From positions 310,001-374,000 of the forward strand of contig JHVP01000001.1 in assembly GCA_000620205.1 (NCBI GenBank): a DNA stretch of 64,000 nt, in the 5' to 3' direction. Origin of the DNA: Geodermatophilaceae bacterium URHA0031. Lineage in GTDB: Bacteria > Actinomycetota > Actinomycetes > Mycobacteriales > Geodermatophilaceae. Of the stretch, positions 19,649-28,473 are shown piece after piece. The notes below the pieces were generated by a model. That model was not told the origin of the DNA and made no database searches. It was given only the letters and a program-made list of their open reading frames with translations. Both the position numbers and the translations under genes were made by a program. The stretch's first letter is position 1. Every line of letters begins with the position of its first letter.

Positions 19649-20698
19649 GTGGCGGGAGCTGTGAGTACGGCTCTGACGCGCATCGCCGCGTCCGCCGACC
19701 CGCTGCCCGAGCGGGCACGGGCGCTCCTCGGCGCGCTGCGGGCCGTCGTCCCGTTCGACGCCGCGTGGCTCGCCCTCGCCGACCCCCTCTGCAGCAGCTA
19801 CAGCTCGCTGGCCAGCTCCGACCTCGACGATCGCGTCGTCGACTTCCTCAGCGGGCCCGTGACGGCGCACGACATCGAGGTCATCGGCGCCGATCGGGAC
19901 CGCCCGCCGCTGAGTCCGTCGGACTTCTCCTACGCCGCTGACGAGCTCCCCACCTGGTCCGACTGCCTCATCCCGGCCGGCATCCACGAGGGCCTGGGCG
20001 TCGCGCTGTTCGCTCGCGGAGGCCGGCAGGTCGGCTACCTGGCGGTGCTGTCCGGCAACACGGAGCCACCCACCGCTGCGGTACGGCGACGTCTCGCGGC
20101 GCTGGCGCCGGTGCTCGCCCACGCCGTCGACCCGATGCGCCTGCTCCTCACCACCGCGCGGTTGGTGCGCGGGGCGACTGCCGGGAGGGTCGTGCGCAGG
20201 GACGGACGCACCGAGCCGTTGCCCGGCCTGGACGGCGACCCGCTGCTCGCGGTCGGCTCCGCGGTCCTGAGCGCAGCGTGCGGGCGGATCGCCGACGGGC
20301 AGGTGTACTCGTCCTTCCTGTGGCCACTGGGCGGCCCGCACGCACCCGGCGGGCACGTGCGGGTCACCGCCCTGGCCGCGCCCAGCGACGTGCCGGCGGT
20401 CCTGGGCGGCGTGGTGCTGCTGTCGCCGGTCCCCGACCTGCACGGGCTCACTCCCCGGGAGCTGGAGGTGCTCGGGCTCATGGTCGACGGGCGCTCGAAC
20501 CACGAGATCGCCCGGACGTTGGTCGTGGCCCCACGCACCGTCGCCGCACACGTCGAGCACCTGCTCGCGAAGCTGGGTGCGCCGACGCGGACGCTCGCGG
20601 CGGTGCGCGCCGAGCGGGAGGGTCTGTACGTCCCCGCGGTCCTGCGGTCCTGCGGCGATCCCGGCGGCGGCGGGAGGGGGACGGCGCGGATCGGCTGA
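19649..20698 (+). CDS. LuxR-family regulator with GAF-like sensor (paralogue A)
   Basis: A 349-residue regulator. The N-terminal sensor (about 15-170) has PFDAAWLALADPLCSSYSSL and CLIPAGIHEGLGVALFARGG, a GAF-like fold by pattern. A middle region contains LVRGATAG and SFLWPLGGPHAPGGHVRVTA. The C-terminal LuxR HTH is complete: LTPRELEVLGLMVDGRSNHE, then IARTLVVAPRTVAAHVEHLL. It is nearly the same throughout as the 22760 protein, so the two arose by duplication. GTG 19649 is preferred over 19616 because GGAGG lies ten bases before it. The ligand is unknown. Confidence 0.85.
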   Translation: MAGAVSTALTRIAASADPLPERARALLGALRAVVPFDAAWLALADPLCSSYSSLASSDLDDRVVDFLSGPVTAHDIEVIGADRDRPPLSPSDFSYAADELPTWSDCLIPAGIHEGLGVALFARGGRQVGYLAVLSGNTEPPTAAVRRRLAALAPVLAHAVDPMRLLLTTARLVRGATAGRVVRRDGRTEPLPGLDGDPLLAVGSAVLSAACGRIADGQVYSSFLWPLGGPHAPGGHVRVTALAAPSDVPAVLGGVVLLSPVPDLHGLTPRELEVLGLMVDGRSNHEIARTLVVAPRTVAAHVEHLLAKLGAPTRTLAAVRAEREGLYVPAVLRSCGDPGGGGRGTARIG

Positions 20699-20732
20699 TC
20701 GGCCGGTGCACCGGGCCGTTGCCCGTCGGCCG

Positions 20733-20972
20733 TCAGGCGCGCGGCGCCAGCTCGTAGACCGGTCCGAGATCGGTCCCGCTGGTGTCGGGCACCTCGTGCA
20801 GGACCTTCGGCTCGGTGTGCAGCAGCCGGTGGACGGCGGCCCGGGCGTCCTCGAGGTCCAGGCCGGTGCGGCGTGCGATGTCCTGCAGGTGCGGCGCAGA
20901 GGCGTCGTCCTCCAGTTCGGCCACGGCTCGGTACACCGTGGCGTCGTCCCCGTTGAGGTCCTCCACTCGCAT
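20733..20972 (-). CDS. Small winged-helix-like protein, function unknown
   Basis: A 79-residue acidic protein, MRVEDLNGDDATVYRAVAEL at the start. The segment SAPHLQDIARRTGLDLEDAR followed by AVHRLL looks like a small helix-turn-helix of the kind that tests an 'open reading then commit' switch in DNA-binding proteins, but it may only be a helical bundle. There is no cysteine or membrane segment. ATG 20972 is preceded by GAGGAGGAC. A dyad operator candidate lies 77 bases upstream (21050-21067). This suggests it belongs to the same regulon as the Clp, dehydrogenase and MsrA genes. Confidence 0.7.
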   Translation of the reverse strand: MRVEDLNGDDATVYRAVAELEDDASAPHLQDIARRTGLDLEDARAAVHRLLHTEPKVLHEVPDTSGTDLGPVYELAPRA

Positions 20973-21311
20973 GTCGTCCTCCTCACCGGCCCGGCGCCAC
21001 CGGTCGGCGGCCCCGGCCGCCGATGGTCCCCAGCGAGCGTCCCGCCGACATCGGCAGGTCTCCGGATGGACGCCGTCGCGCCGGGTGCGGAAGCGTCGGA
21101 CGGAACCGGCGCGCAGGAGGAGGACCGGTGCAGTACGGCAGCGCATCGGGTCCGCGCAGCAGACGGAGTGGGCGGGCGTGCCATCGGGGCAGTCGATGCC
21201 GGCCAGCGGGATCGCGTGATTTACCGGCCACCAGACCTGGCCGAACCTGGTACCAGGAGCCGGGCCGGCTGCCGTCCCGCGCCCCGGCCGACGCAGCCGG
21301 GAGGTGGTTCG
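20973..21311. other. 339-bp spacer between divergent small genes
   Basis: It holds the dyad at 21050-21067. A GTG at 21127 has a good GGAGGAGG before it, but the frame it opens has an Arg-rich, shadow-like translation and runs into the LysR region, so no gene is called. Confidence 0.5.
21050..21067. promoter_or_regulatory. 18-bp dyad operator candidate, copy 6
   Basis: ATCGGCAGGTCTCCGGAT has two differences from the perfect 5374 copy. It lies 77 bases upstream of ATG 20972 on the minus strand. Confidence 0.55.
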
Positions 21312-21485
21312 GTGGGAGAACGCGTGACCTGGGAGACCTGTCCCGGGTGCGGGCGGCCCGCCGCCGTCGGCCGGCTCGACGGCGTTCCCGTCGAGTTCGA
21401 CTGCCCCCGCGGCTGCCGGCTGACGGCGGACCTGGTCTCGGCGATGTTCGGACGGCGGCGTCCCGCGCGCCGGTTCGTCCGGTAG
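21312..21485 (+). CDS. Small zinc-ribbon-like protein
   Basis: A 57-residue protein with TCPGCG near the N-terminus and FDCPRGC in the middle. Four cysteines arranged CxxC and CxxxC could bind one zinc ion. The C-terminus is very basic (FGRRRPARRFVR), which suits nucleic-acid binding. I do not recognise a named family. GTG 21312 follows GGGAGGTGG; a second in-frame GTG at 21324 is possible. It ends in TAG. It stands alone between a divergent small gene and a convergent LysR gene. Confidence 0.6.
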   Translation: MGERVTWETCPGCGRPAAVGRLDGVPVEFDCPRGCRLTADLVSAMFGRRRPARRFVR

Positions 21486-21603
21486 GCATCCGCGCACGAC
21501 ATCCTTCCGATCCCCCAGGGCGCTCCCCGGCCGGGTGCCCCCACCCGAGCGTCGACGGCACACGCCCGTGGGAGGAGCAGGAGGGCTTGCGAGAAGGTGG
21601 TCC

Positions 21604-22548
21604 TCACTCCCTGACGCCCGCCGACGGACGTCGGAGAGCGGACACCAGCACCGCCGGGTCGTCGACCACGTCGACGAGGTGGTCGACGAGCCGGCGGACG
21701 GCGGGACGGGCCGGCCGGCGCCAGACGGCCTCCAGGTCGAGGGACAGCGGCGGGTCGAGCGGCCGGACGACGATCCCGCTGACGTCCATGTGGTCGGCGA
21801 CGCCGAGGATCCCCGGCGCGACGCCGGACCCGGCGGCGACCGCCCGCAGTATGGCCTCGGGGCTGTTGATCAGGTCCGGCTCGATGACCACCTGCCCCGG
21901 CTGCGCTCCGCCCGGCAGCAGGTGGTCCACCGTGCGTTGCCAGACGCCGGCGAAGGGCGACCACGGGAACATGACGGTGGACTCGTGGCCGAGCCCGGCC
22001 ACCGGCACCTCCGCCCGGTCGGCGAGCGGGTGCCCCTTCGGCAGGACGATCCCGAACCGCACCGAGCCCAGCACGACGCCCTCGAGATCGCGGTGCTCCT
22101 GCGGCCGGTGCCAGACGATGGCCGCATCCGCGCGCCCCTGCCGGACGGCCTCGACGGCGTCGTCCCCGGGGCTGGAGGTGACGACGACCTCGACCCCGGG
22201 GACCGCGAGGCCGACGAGCCGCAGCGGGCCGTCGAGGACGCGGTCGGCCATGGTGCACACCCGCAGGGTCAGCTGTTCCCGGTGCGCCGGTCCCGCGAAC
22301 AGCACGTCCCGGCGCGCCCGGTCGACCTCGGCCAGCACCACCCGCGCCCGCTCCAGCAGGACGAGCCCGGCCGCCGTCAGCTCGGCCCCTCCAGGGGTCC
22401 GCTCGAACAGCGTGACCCGCAGGTCCCGCTCCAGCGCGCGGATCTGCTGGGAGAGCGAGGGAGCGGCGATGTGCAGCCGTCGCGCGGCAGCGGAGAAGCG
22501 CCGTTCCTCGGCGACGGCGACGAAGTACCTGAGCTGGCGCAGCTCCAC
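21604..22548 (-). CDS. LysR-family transcriptional regulator
   Basis: A 314-residue LTTR. The HTH is at residues 1-60 (LRQLRYFVAVAEERRFSAAA, then PSLSQQIRALERDL), followed by a substrate-binding-type effector domain. The domain has the sequence VRFGIVLPKGHPLADRAEVP, typical of BenM/CatM-like LTTRs. It is divergent from the LuxR-type gene at 22760 across 211 bases and may control it. No dyad of the shared family was seen in that spacer. The effector is unknown. Confidence 0.9.
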   Translation of the reverse strand: MELRQLRYFVAVAEERRFSAAARRLHIAAPSLSQQIRALERDLRVTLFERTPGGAELTAAGLVLLERARVVLAEVDRARRDVLFAGPAHREQLTLRVCTMADRVLDGPLRLVGLAVPGVEVVVTSSPGDDAVEAVRQGRADAAIVWHRPQEHRDLEGVVLGSVRFGIVLPKGHPLADRAEVPVAGLGHESTVMFPWSPFAGVWQRTVDHLLPGGAQPGQVVIEPDLINSPEAILRAVAAGSGVAPGILGVADHMDVSGIVVRPLDPPLSLDLEAVWRRPARPAVRRLVDHLVDVVDDPAVLVSALRRPSAGVRE

Positions 22549-22759
22549 GGGGCACGGTACCTCCGGAGACGGGGACCGACGGTCCGTTCACATGAGGCCC
22601 TGGCTCACAGGTCGGTGGTTTCCAGACAGGGGGTCGCGCTGTGCCCCGGCGCGCGGCGCGGTATGACTGTCAGGTCGGTGACCTCCTACGCCCGGTCGAG
22701 CAGCCGGTACGGGCGTGGCCGGGCCGACCCGCTACCGCGGTGACCGCAGAGGGACAGTC

Positions 22760-23815
22760 ATGGGCTCACTAGGGGCGGGCGAGTTGGCGCTGGCCGAGGC
22801 TGCCGTCTCGGCGGGGACGACGGCCGAACGTGGACGGGCCATGCTCGAGGTCCTGCGCCAGGTCGTCCCGTTCGACGGTGCGTTCCTGGCGTTCACCGAT
22901 CCGCTGGGCCACCGCTACCACTCCCTGGTGAGCGTCGACCTGGACGGCTCGACCGTGGGGTCCCTCTCCGGCCCGCAGCTGGCGGCGGACATCGAGGTCA
23001 CCGGCACCCACCGGGCACGTCCGCCGTTGGGCCCGTCGGACCTGCCCTACCCGGCCGAGGAGCTCCCGATCTGGGCCGAGTGCCTGATCCCGGCCGGGAT
23101 GCGGGAGGGGCTGGGCCTCGCTCTGTTCGCGCCCGGAGGGCGGCACGTCGGCCATCTCGCCGTGCTGTCGGGGAGCCGGGAGCCACCGTCGACGGCAAGC
23201 CGCCGCCGACTCCAGCGGGTCGCGCCGGTGTTCGCACACGGCATCGACCCGATGCGGTCCCTGCTCACCGCCGCCCGCCTGGTCCGGGGCGCCACGGCCG
23301 GGGTGGTGCTCTGCGCCGACGGCGGTTGCCAGGAGCTGCCGGGCCTGCCGGGGGACGAGCTGCTGGTCCCCCGCTCGCCGGTGCTGACCGCGGCACGTGA
23401 GCGGATCAGCGACGGGGAGGTCTGCGCGTCGTTCCTGTGGCCGGTGGGGGGTAGGCACGCGCCTGGCGGGCACGTGCGCGTCACCGTCCTGGCAGCGCCG
23501 GAGGACTCACCACCGGGGCTCGCCGCCCTGGCCCTGCTGTCGCCGGCGACCCACCTGCGGGGGCTCACCCCGCGGGAGCTCGAGGTGCTGGGCCTGCTGG
23601 TCGAGGGGTGCTCCAACCAGGAGATCGCCCGCTCGCTCGTGGTGGCCCCGCGAACCGTGGCCGCCCACCTGGAGCACGTCCTCGTGAAGCTCGAGGCACC
23701 GACGAGGACGCTCGCCGCGGTCCGCGCCGAGCGGGAGGGCCTGTACGTCCCCACCCAGTGCGGTCAGCGGGTGACCGTCGCCGCTGCTCCGACCCGGACG
23801 TCGATCGCCGGCTGA
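22760..23815 (+). CDS. LuxR-family regulator with GAF-like sensor (paralogue B)
   Basis: A 351-residue regulator with the same domain order as the 19649 protein: GAF-like sensor (PFDGAFLAFTDPLGHRYHSL; CLIPAGMREGLGLALFAPGG), middle region (LVRGATAGVVL; SFLWPVGGRHAPGGHVRVT) and a full LuxR HTH (LTPRELEVLGLLVEGCSNQE; IARSLVVAPRTVAAHLEHVL). The recognition helices of paralogues A and B are almost identical, so they probably bind the same site. ATG 22760 follows AGAGGGAC. The ORF extends to 22715, but that part lacks similarity to paralogue A. Confidence 0.87.
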   Translation: MGSLGAGELALAEAAVSAGTTAERGRAMLEVLRQVVPFDGAFLAFTDPLGHRYHSLVSVDLDGSTVGSLSGPQLAADIEVTGTHRARPPLGPSDLPYPAEELPIWAECLIPAGMREGLGLALFAPGGRHVGHLAVLSGSREPPSTASRRRLQRVAPVFAHGIDPMRSLLTAARLVRGATAGVVLCADGGCQELPGLPGDELLVPRSPVLTAARERISDGEVCASFLWPVGGRHAPGGHVRVTVLAAPEDSPPGLAALALLSPATHLRGLTPRELEVLGLLVEGCSNQEIARSLVVAPRTVAAHLEHVLVKLEAPTRTLAAVRAEREGLYVPTQCGQRVTVAAAPTRTSIAG

Positions 23816-23975
23816 GTGACGGTCCTCCCGGACGTGTCCGGCGGTCGGGGTCCGGGTACCCCCGTCGTGCCGAGCAGCCGGCCACGTGGGAACAGCTCGT
23901 CGGCGCCCGTCGTCGGAGCGTCCGCCGTCAGGGGACGTCCGCCCACCCCGCGCCGTCGAACGGCAGGAGGACGAC

Positions 23976-24752
23976 ATGCTCACCAGACGCCGCCTCAAGG
24001 GCCGCACCATCGCCGTCCTGGCGGCCGACGGCTTCGAGAAGGTCGAGTTGGTGGTCCCGCTCCGAGCCCTGAAGGCGGCCGGCGCGGAGGTCGACGTCGT
24101 GTCCCTGCGGCGCGGACGGATCCGCGGGGTGAACCTGCACATGCCGGCCACCCGGGTCCGCGTCGACAGGACGATCGACGACGCCGATCCCGGCCGCTAC
24201 GACGGCCTGCTGGTGCCCGGCGGGTTCATCAACCCCGACCTGCTGCGGCAGTCCGCCCCGGCCCGGGAGTTCGTCCGCGCGTTCGCCGCAGCCGACAAGC
24301 CCATCGCCACCCTCTGCCACGGGCCGTGGGTGCTCGCATCTGCGGGGGTGCTGGAGGGACGGACCCTCACCTCCTGGCCCGGGATCCGCGACGACCTGGT
24401 CAACGCGGGTGCCACCTGGCTCGACGAGGAGCTGGTCCGGGACGGGAACCTCACCACGAGCCGAGGTCCCCAGGACATGGCCGCCTTCGTCCCCGGGATG
24501 CTCGACGCCTTCGCCGGGACGTCGCCGGAGCGGGCGACGTCAGCACCGGGTCGGGCGTCCGACGGGCAGCGCGACGCACCCATCGGCTGGGCCATCGCCG
24601 CGCTGCGCTGGACGCCGAAACCGTCCGCCGTCGCCGTTGCGGGCGTCGGCGTGACCGTTGCCGCCCAGCGGGTCCAGCGCGGCCCGGCTGCGCAGAGCTG
24701 GACGACCCGGGCAGCAGGTCGGGCCCGGGGGCGGCGGACTCATCGGTGGTAG
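23976..24752 (+). CDS. DJ-1/PfpI family protein with a C-terminal hydrophobic extension
   Basis: A 258-residue protein. Residues 1-190 are a DJ-1/PfpI domain with IAVLAADGFEKVELVVPLRA at the start and nucleophile elbow TLCHGPW (about Cys 113). An extra 65 residues follow, with a hydrophobic stretch PSAVAVAGVGVTVAA (about 218-232) and a basic tail, so it may be tethered to the membrane, which is unusual for this family. ATG 23976 has AGGAGG seven bases before it. It follows paralogue B by 160 bases and may be co-expressed. It ends in TAG. Confidence 0.88.
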   Translation: MLTRRRLKGRTIAVLAADGFEKVELVVPLRALKAAGAEVDVVSLRRGRIRGVNLHMPATRVRVDRTIDDADPGRYDGLLVPGGFINPDLLRQSAPAREFVRAFAAADKPIATLCHGPWVLASAGVLEGRTLTSWPGIRDDLVNAGATWLDEELVRDGNLTTSRGPQDMAAFVPGMLDAFAGTSPERATSAPGRASDGQRDAPIGWAIAALRWTPKPSAVAVAGVGVTVAAQRVQRGPAAQSWTTRAAGRARGRRTHRW

Positions 24753-24762
24753 GGGCCTGAGG

Positions 24763-26220
24763 TCACGGCACGACGCGCCGGTCGGGGGCCCCGACGACGT
24801 CGTCCCCGTGGGGACCCAGGTCGGCGCCCTGCCGGATCAGCTCCGCCTGCACCGCGGCGATCCCCACCTGGCGGGGGGCCAGGCCCGCGGCCGCCGCGAG
24901 TGCCGCGCAGACCCCGGCGGCCTGCCCGGTGGCCATGGCCGTCGGCGTGACCCGGTAGGAGGAGTGGGCCTCGTGGGTGCCGGAGATGCAGCGTCCGGCC
25001 GTGAGGAGGTCGTCGACCTCCCGGGGCAGCAGGCAGCGCAGGGGGACGTCGTAGGCGTCCCCCGGAGGCACCGACCGGAGCACGGTGCCCCTGCCGTTGG
25101 GGTTGTGGATGTCGACCGGGTAGGTGCCGCGCGCGATCACGTCGTCGAACTTGCGTGCGCTCAGGATGTCCTCGCCCGTCAGCACGTAGTCGCCGAGGAT
25201 CCGCCGCGTCTCCCGGACGCCGACCTGCACACCGCTCTGCGCGACGTAGGAGTCGGCGAAGCCGGGCACGTAGTCCCGGAGGAAGGCCGCGATCTGGGAC
25301 AGCTGCCGGTGGCTGACCGCCTCGGCGCGGGTGAGGTCGAAGACGTCGGTCCCGAAGACCTGCGTGACCCGGGTCGAGTTCACGGCGACCTCACCGGGGT
25401 GCGCCGAGTTGAAGAAGAGGACGTCCTCGCGGGGCAGGTCCAGGTCGCCCGCCGCAGTCGCCTCCTCCACCAGGTCCCAGAGCCCGTGGACGCTGCGCCA
25501 CTGGTCGGGGTGGTCGGTGACGTAGCGCTCGAAGGGTCCCTGGTCGAAGCCCACGACACGGAACATCAGCGTCATCGGCTGCACCAGCCCGTCGCTCCCG
25601 CGGCCGAGCTCGAACGGCGCTCCCGCAGCCGCGGCGACGTCACCGTCCCCCGTGCAGTCGACCGTCACGCGGGCGGTCACGACGACCGGCCCGGACTTGG
25701 TCTCGAACACCACCTCGCCGGCCCGGCCCGGTGTCCGCACCCCGCTGGCGAAGGCGTGCAGCAGGTACCGGACACCCGCGCCGTCGAGCAGGTCCAGGGC
25801 CACCTGCTTGAAGACCTCGGGGTCGAAGGGGACGGTGTACCCGGTCTCGGGGGACGGCAGCAACGCACCATCGGCCTGCACCAGCCGGTCGATGACCTCG
25901 ATGTGCTTGCCTGCGACGACGGGCTCTCCCTCGCCGTGGTCGGTCGGGAACAGGCTCACGTCCCCCATCCGCGGCGGCTGCGGACGACGGGTGTGGAAGG
26001 ACATCCACGGCATCACGAGCGCCGCTGTCGCGTTGCCGCCGAGGAACCCGTACCGCTCGACGAGGACGACGTCGGCGCCCGCGTCGGCGGCCGCGAGCGC
26101 AGCGCCGATGCCGGCCGGACCGCCCCCGACGACCAGGACGTCGGCCTCAGCCGCCTGCAGCGCTGAGCGCGGGGGCACCGTCAACCGCTCCCCCGGGAGC
26201 GGCCGGGTCAACGGCGGCAC
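24763..26220 (-). CDS. FAD-dependent oxidoreductase
   Basis: A protein of up to 485 residues of the FAD_oxidored type. The dinucleotide-binding motif is VLVVGGGPAGIGAALAAADAG (split here only by its length limit: VLVVGGGPAGIGAALAA) at about 29-46, followed by VLVERYGFLGGNATAAL. Near the C-terminus GRCISGTHEAHSSYRVTPTA and ATGQAAGVCAALAA close the FAD site. Such proteins are often annotated as xanthan lyase/FAD proteins, and the substrate is unknown. The start at 26220 overlaps the upstream gene's 3' end by 74 bases; GTG 26178 is a shorter option. Its pairing with a pyruvyl-transferase-like gene suggests a role in polysaccharide modification, as an inference. Confidence 0.85.
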   Translation of the reverse strand: MPPLTRPLPGERLTVPPRSALQAAEADVLVVGGGPAGIGAALAAADAGADVVLVERYGFLGGNATAALVMPWMSFHTRRPQPPRMGDVSLFPTDHGEGEPVVAGKHIEVIDRLVQADGALLPSPETGYTVPFDPEVFKQVALDLLDGAGVRYLLHAFASGVRTPGRAGEVVFETKSGPVVVTARVTVDCTGDGDVAAAAGAPFELGRGSDGLVQPMTLMFRVVGFDQGPFERYVTDHPDQWRSVHGLWDLVEEATAAGDLDLPREDVLFFNSAHPGEVAVNSTRVTQVFGTDVFDLTRAEAVSHRQLSQIAAFLRDYVPGFADSYVAQSGVQVGVRETRRILGDYVLTGEDILSARKFDDVIARGTYPVDIHNPNGRGTVLRSVPPGDAYDVPLRCLLPREVDDLLTAGRCISGTHEAHSSYRVTPTAMATGQAAGVCAALAAAAGLAPRQVGIAAVQAELIRQGADLGPHGDDVVGAPDRRVVP

Positions 26221-27370
26221 GCTGGACTCCCTCCTGCTCGACGGACATGCCGACGACCGTGCCCGTCGAAGACCCCGGCAGGACGTCGAGGACGTGCCGC
26301 AGCGGGGCGGCGGACCGGCGCTTGAGCCTCTCGATCCGAGCCTGTACCCGTCCCGCGTCCGCCTGGCGTTCGTCCCAGAGCCGGTCGACGGCGGCGAGCA
26401 GCGGCCCCACGGCGTCCCGGTCGAGGCTGCCCGGCGTCTCGATGCCCAGCGTCCGGGCGAAGTCGGCGACCTTGCCCGCGTAGGGCAGCGCCAGGAAGGG
26501 GACCCCGGAGAGAGCGGCGAAGACCAGGAAGTGCAGCCGCATGCCGACCGCGAAGTCCATGTGCTGCATCAGACCGAGCACCTCGCGGGGCCCGTACGTG
26601 CCGTGGAGGATCCGCGCGCGGTCGGGAGCCGTCATGCGGGCCAGCACGGCATGGCTCTCCCGGACGTCACCGCGCTCCATGGGGACGAACACCACCTGGC
26701 CGCCGTAGCGGTGCACCGCGAAGTCGGCGACCGCGGCGAGGGTGCCGTGGTAGGTCTCCACCGCGAGATCCGGTGCCGCCCGCCCTGGTTCCCGGACGGA
26801 CATGGCGATCAGCCGTCCGGAGGTGTCCACCCCGTCGTGGACCAGCTGGTCGGCCGGGAAGGCAGCGGGGGTCAGCAGCAGTGCCGGGTCGGCCACCACC
26901 TCGATGGTCCGCTCGATGCCGACCTCCTCCAGGACCCGCCTGCTCTCCTCGTCGCGCACGGTCACCCGGGTCATCGCCGAGACGACCTCACGCACGGCGC
27001 CGCGGTCCTCGGCCGTGGTGAGCGGCCCGACACCGAGCGCGTACCCGACCGTCGGCACGCCGTTCCGGTGGGCCGTCCGCACGTGCCGGAGGTACTCCGT
27101 GGCCTCGCCGTCGTACAGCAGCCCGCCGCCACCGAGGACGAGGACGTCGAGCCGAGCGATCTCCGCGTTCACGGCGTCACACCGACCCCGGCGGGCGTCG
27201 ATGACCCGATCGGCCAGATGAGCGCCGCGGGTGTGCGCGGCGTCGCGGGAGAACACCACGACCTCGGCGAAGGGCGCGGCCTCCCGCACGGTGGCGAGGA
27301 TCGACGTCAGGATCGCCTCGTCGCCGATGTTGAGCCCGCCGTAGGAACCCAGCAGTCCGATGGTCGCCAT
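26147..27370 (-). CDS. Polysaccharide pyruvyl transferase family protein (CsaB-like)
   Basis: A 407-residue protein. The N-terminal Gly-rich motif is LGSYGGLNIGDEAILTSIL, the PS_pyruv_trans signature seen in CsaB. RLDVLVLGGGGLLYDG and MRLHFLVFAALSGVPFLALP are also family landmarks. CsaB-type enzymes add pyruvate ketal to cell-wall polysaccharide, which in other bacteria anchors S-layer proteins. The last 40 residues are Gly/Ala/Val-rich and overlap the oxidoreductase. ATG 27370 is the first convincing start; the frame extends to 27754 but is Arg/Gly-rich shadow. A weak dyad copy lies 223 bases upstream. Confidence 0.87.
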   Translation of the reverse strand: MATIGLLGSYGGLNIGDEAILTSILATVREAAPFAEVVVFSRDAAHTRGAHLADRVIDARRGRCDAVNAEIARLDVLVLGGGGLLYDGEATEYLRHVRTAHRNGVPTVGYALGVGPLTTAEDRGAVREVVSAMTRVTVRDEESRRVLEEVGIERTIEVVADPALLLTPAAFPADQLVHDGVDTSGRLIAMSVREPGRAAPDLAVETYHGTLAAVADFAVHRYGGQVVFVPMERGDVRESHAVLARMTAPDRARILHGTYGPREVLGLMQHMDFAVGMRLHFLVFAALSGVPFLALPYAGKVADFARTLGIETPGSLDRDAVGPLLAAVDRLWDERQADAGRVQARIERLKRRSAAPLRHVLDVLPGSSTGTVVGMSVEQEGVQRAAVDPAAPGGAVDGAPALSAAGG

Positions 27371-27592
27371 CCACGTGCTCCTGTCGATGTGTCGCCGGTG
27401 GGTGGGGAGGGACGCCGACGGCTCGACGCGCGGCCGGAGCCCGGACGGGGAGGAGCACGACTGGCTGCCCCGGTCCTGAGGGCGCGGTGCGTCGCAGGGC
27501 CGGGTGCTCGAGAGCCGGACCTCGTGGTGGGTGGACCCGCTCTGGCTGGCGGAACGGCTGCGTCCAGGATCCCCTCGACAGCCGCGGGCACA

Positions 27593-27610
27593 CTCGGCAG
27601 AACGACCGAT
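27593..27610. promoter_or_regulatory. 18-bp dyad operator candidate, copy 7 (weak)
   Basis: On the minus strand it reads ATCGGTCGTTCTGCCGAG, close to copy 3. It lies in the spacer upstream of the pyruvyl-transferase gene but at 223 bases, farther than the other copies. Confidence 0.35.
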
Positions 27611-27648
27611 CCTGCTCGCACCCGCGGGGCCGGGCAGCTGGTCCCCGG

Positions 27649-28473
27649 CTAGCAGGACGGGCTCAGCGCGGACAGCGCCTCCGGCAGGTCGTCCACGACC
27701 ACGGCGTCGGTACCGGCCGACACCAGCAGCTGGGCCAGCGCGACCTGCGGGCACCAGACCAACAGCTGCCGGCCGCAGCGGTGGAGCAGGGACAGCAGCC
27801 TCGCCAGGACCCCCGGGTCGAGCCGGCCCCCGGCCGTCTCAGAGCAGAGCGAGCCGACGTGCAGCGCCAGCACCTCGACGTCCAGGTGGGCGCAAGCCGC
27901 CGCGGCCATGTCGACGGGGAACCGGTGCCAGGTCAGCAGCCCGAGCGGCACCTGCGGCGCCCTGGCACGCAGCAACCGAAGGGCTGCCGGGTCGAACGAG
28001 GAGACCATCAGGGGCCGCCGCGTCACCTCTGCCGCGACGACCGGCGCGAGCAGGCCCGCGGTGGTCTGCCCGGCGGATCGCAGGCAGTCGTCCATCGAGG
28101 ACTTGAGGTCGAGGTTGACCCCCACATGAGCAGGGAGCTCGTCCAGCAGGGTGCTGAGACGCAGCGTGCCGCGACGGTCCGTCTCGGCCGCGGTGAGGTC
28201 CTCGAGCCGGGTGCCGTCGGGGTAGGCGGCGTCGTGGGCCACCACCAGGACGTCGTCGCCCAGACGCCGGACGTCGGCCTCCACCCACCGTGCCCCGCGG
28301 CGCGCAGCGGCCGCGAAGGAGCTCAGCGTGTTCTGCCGGTGCCCGGCGACGACGCCGCAGCCCAACCCGCGGTGCCCGATGACGGCAGGCCGCTCCCCGA
28401 ACACCTCCGGAGGCACGGATCCGGCTCGGCGGGCCGTCGTCCCGGGTGGGCTGCGAGGTGACCGGTGCTCCAC
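27649..28473 (-). CDS. Glycerophosphodiester phosphodiesterase family protein
   Basis: A 274-residue GDPD-domain protein. The catalytic residues are visible in GHRGLG (His about 34), WVEADVRRL (Glu and Asp) and VVAHDAAYPDG (second His). Family members cleave glycerophosphodiesters to glycerol-3-phosphate and an alcohol. There is no signal peptide, so it is probably cytosolic. The start is uncertain: GTG 28473 or a later GTG within about 22 codons, with little of the domain lost. It ends in TAG. It is divergent from the msrA operon. Confidence 0.88.
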   Translation of the reverse strand: MEHRSPRSPPGTTARRAGSVPPEVFGERPAVIGHRGLGCGVVAGHRQNTLSSFAAAARRGARWVEADVRRLGDDVLVVAHDAAYPDGTRLEDLTAAETDRRGTLRLSTLLDELPAHVGVNLDLKSSMDDCLRSAGQTTAGLLAPVVAAEVTRRPLMVSSFDPAALRLLRARAPQVPLGLLTWHRFPVDMAAAACAHLDVEVLALHVGSLCSETAGGRLDPGVLARLLSLLHRCGRQLLVWCPQVALAQLLVSAGTDAVVVDDLPEALSALSPSC

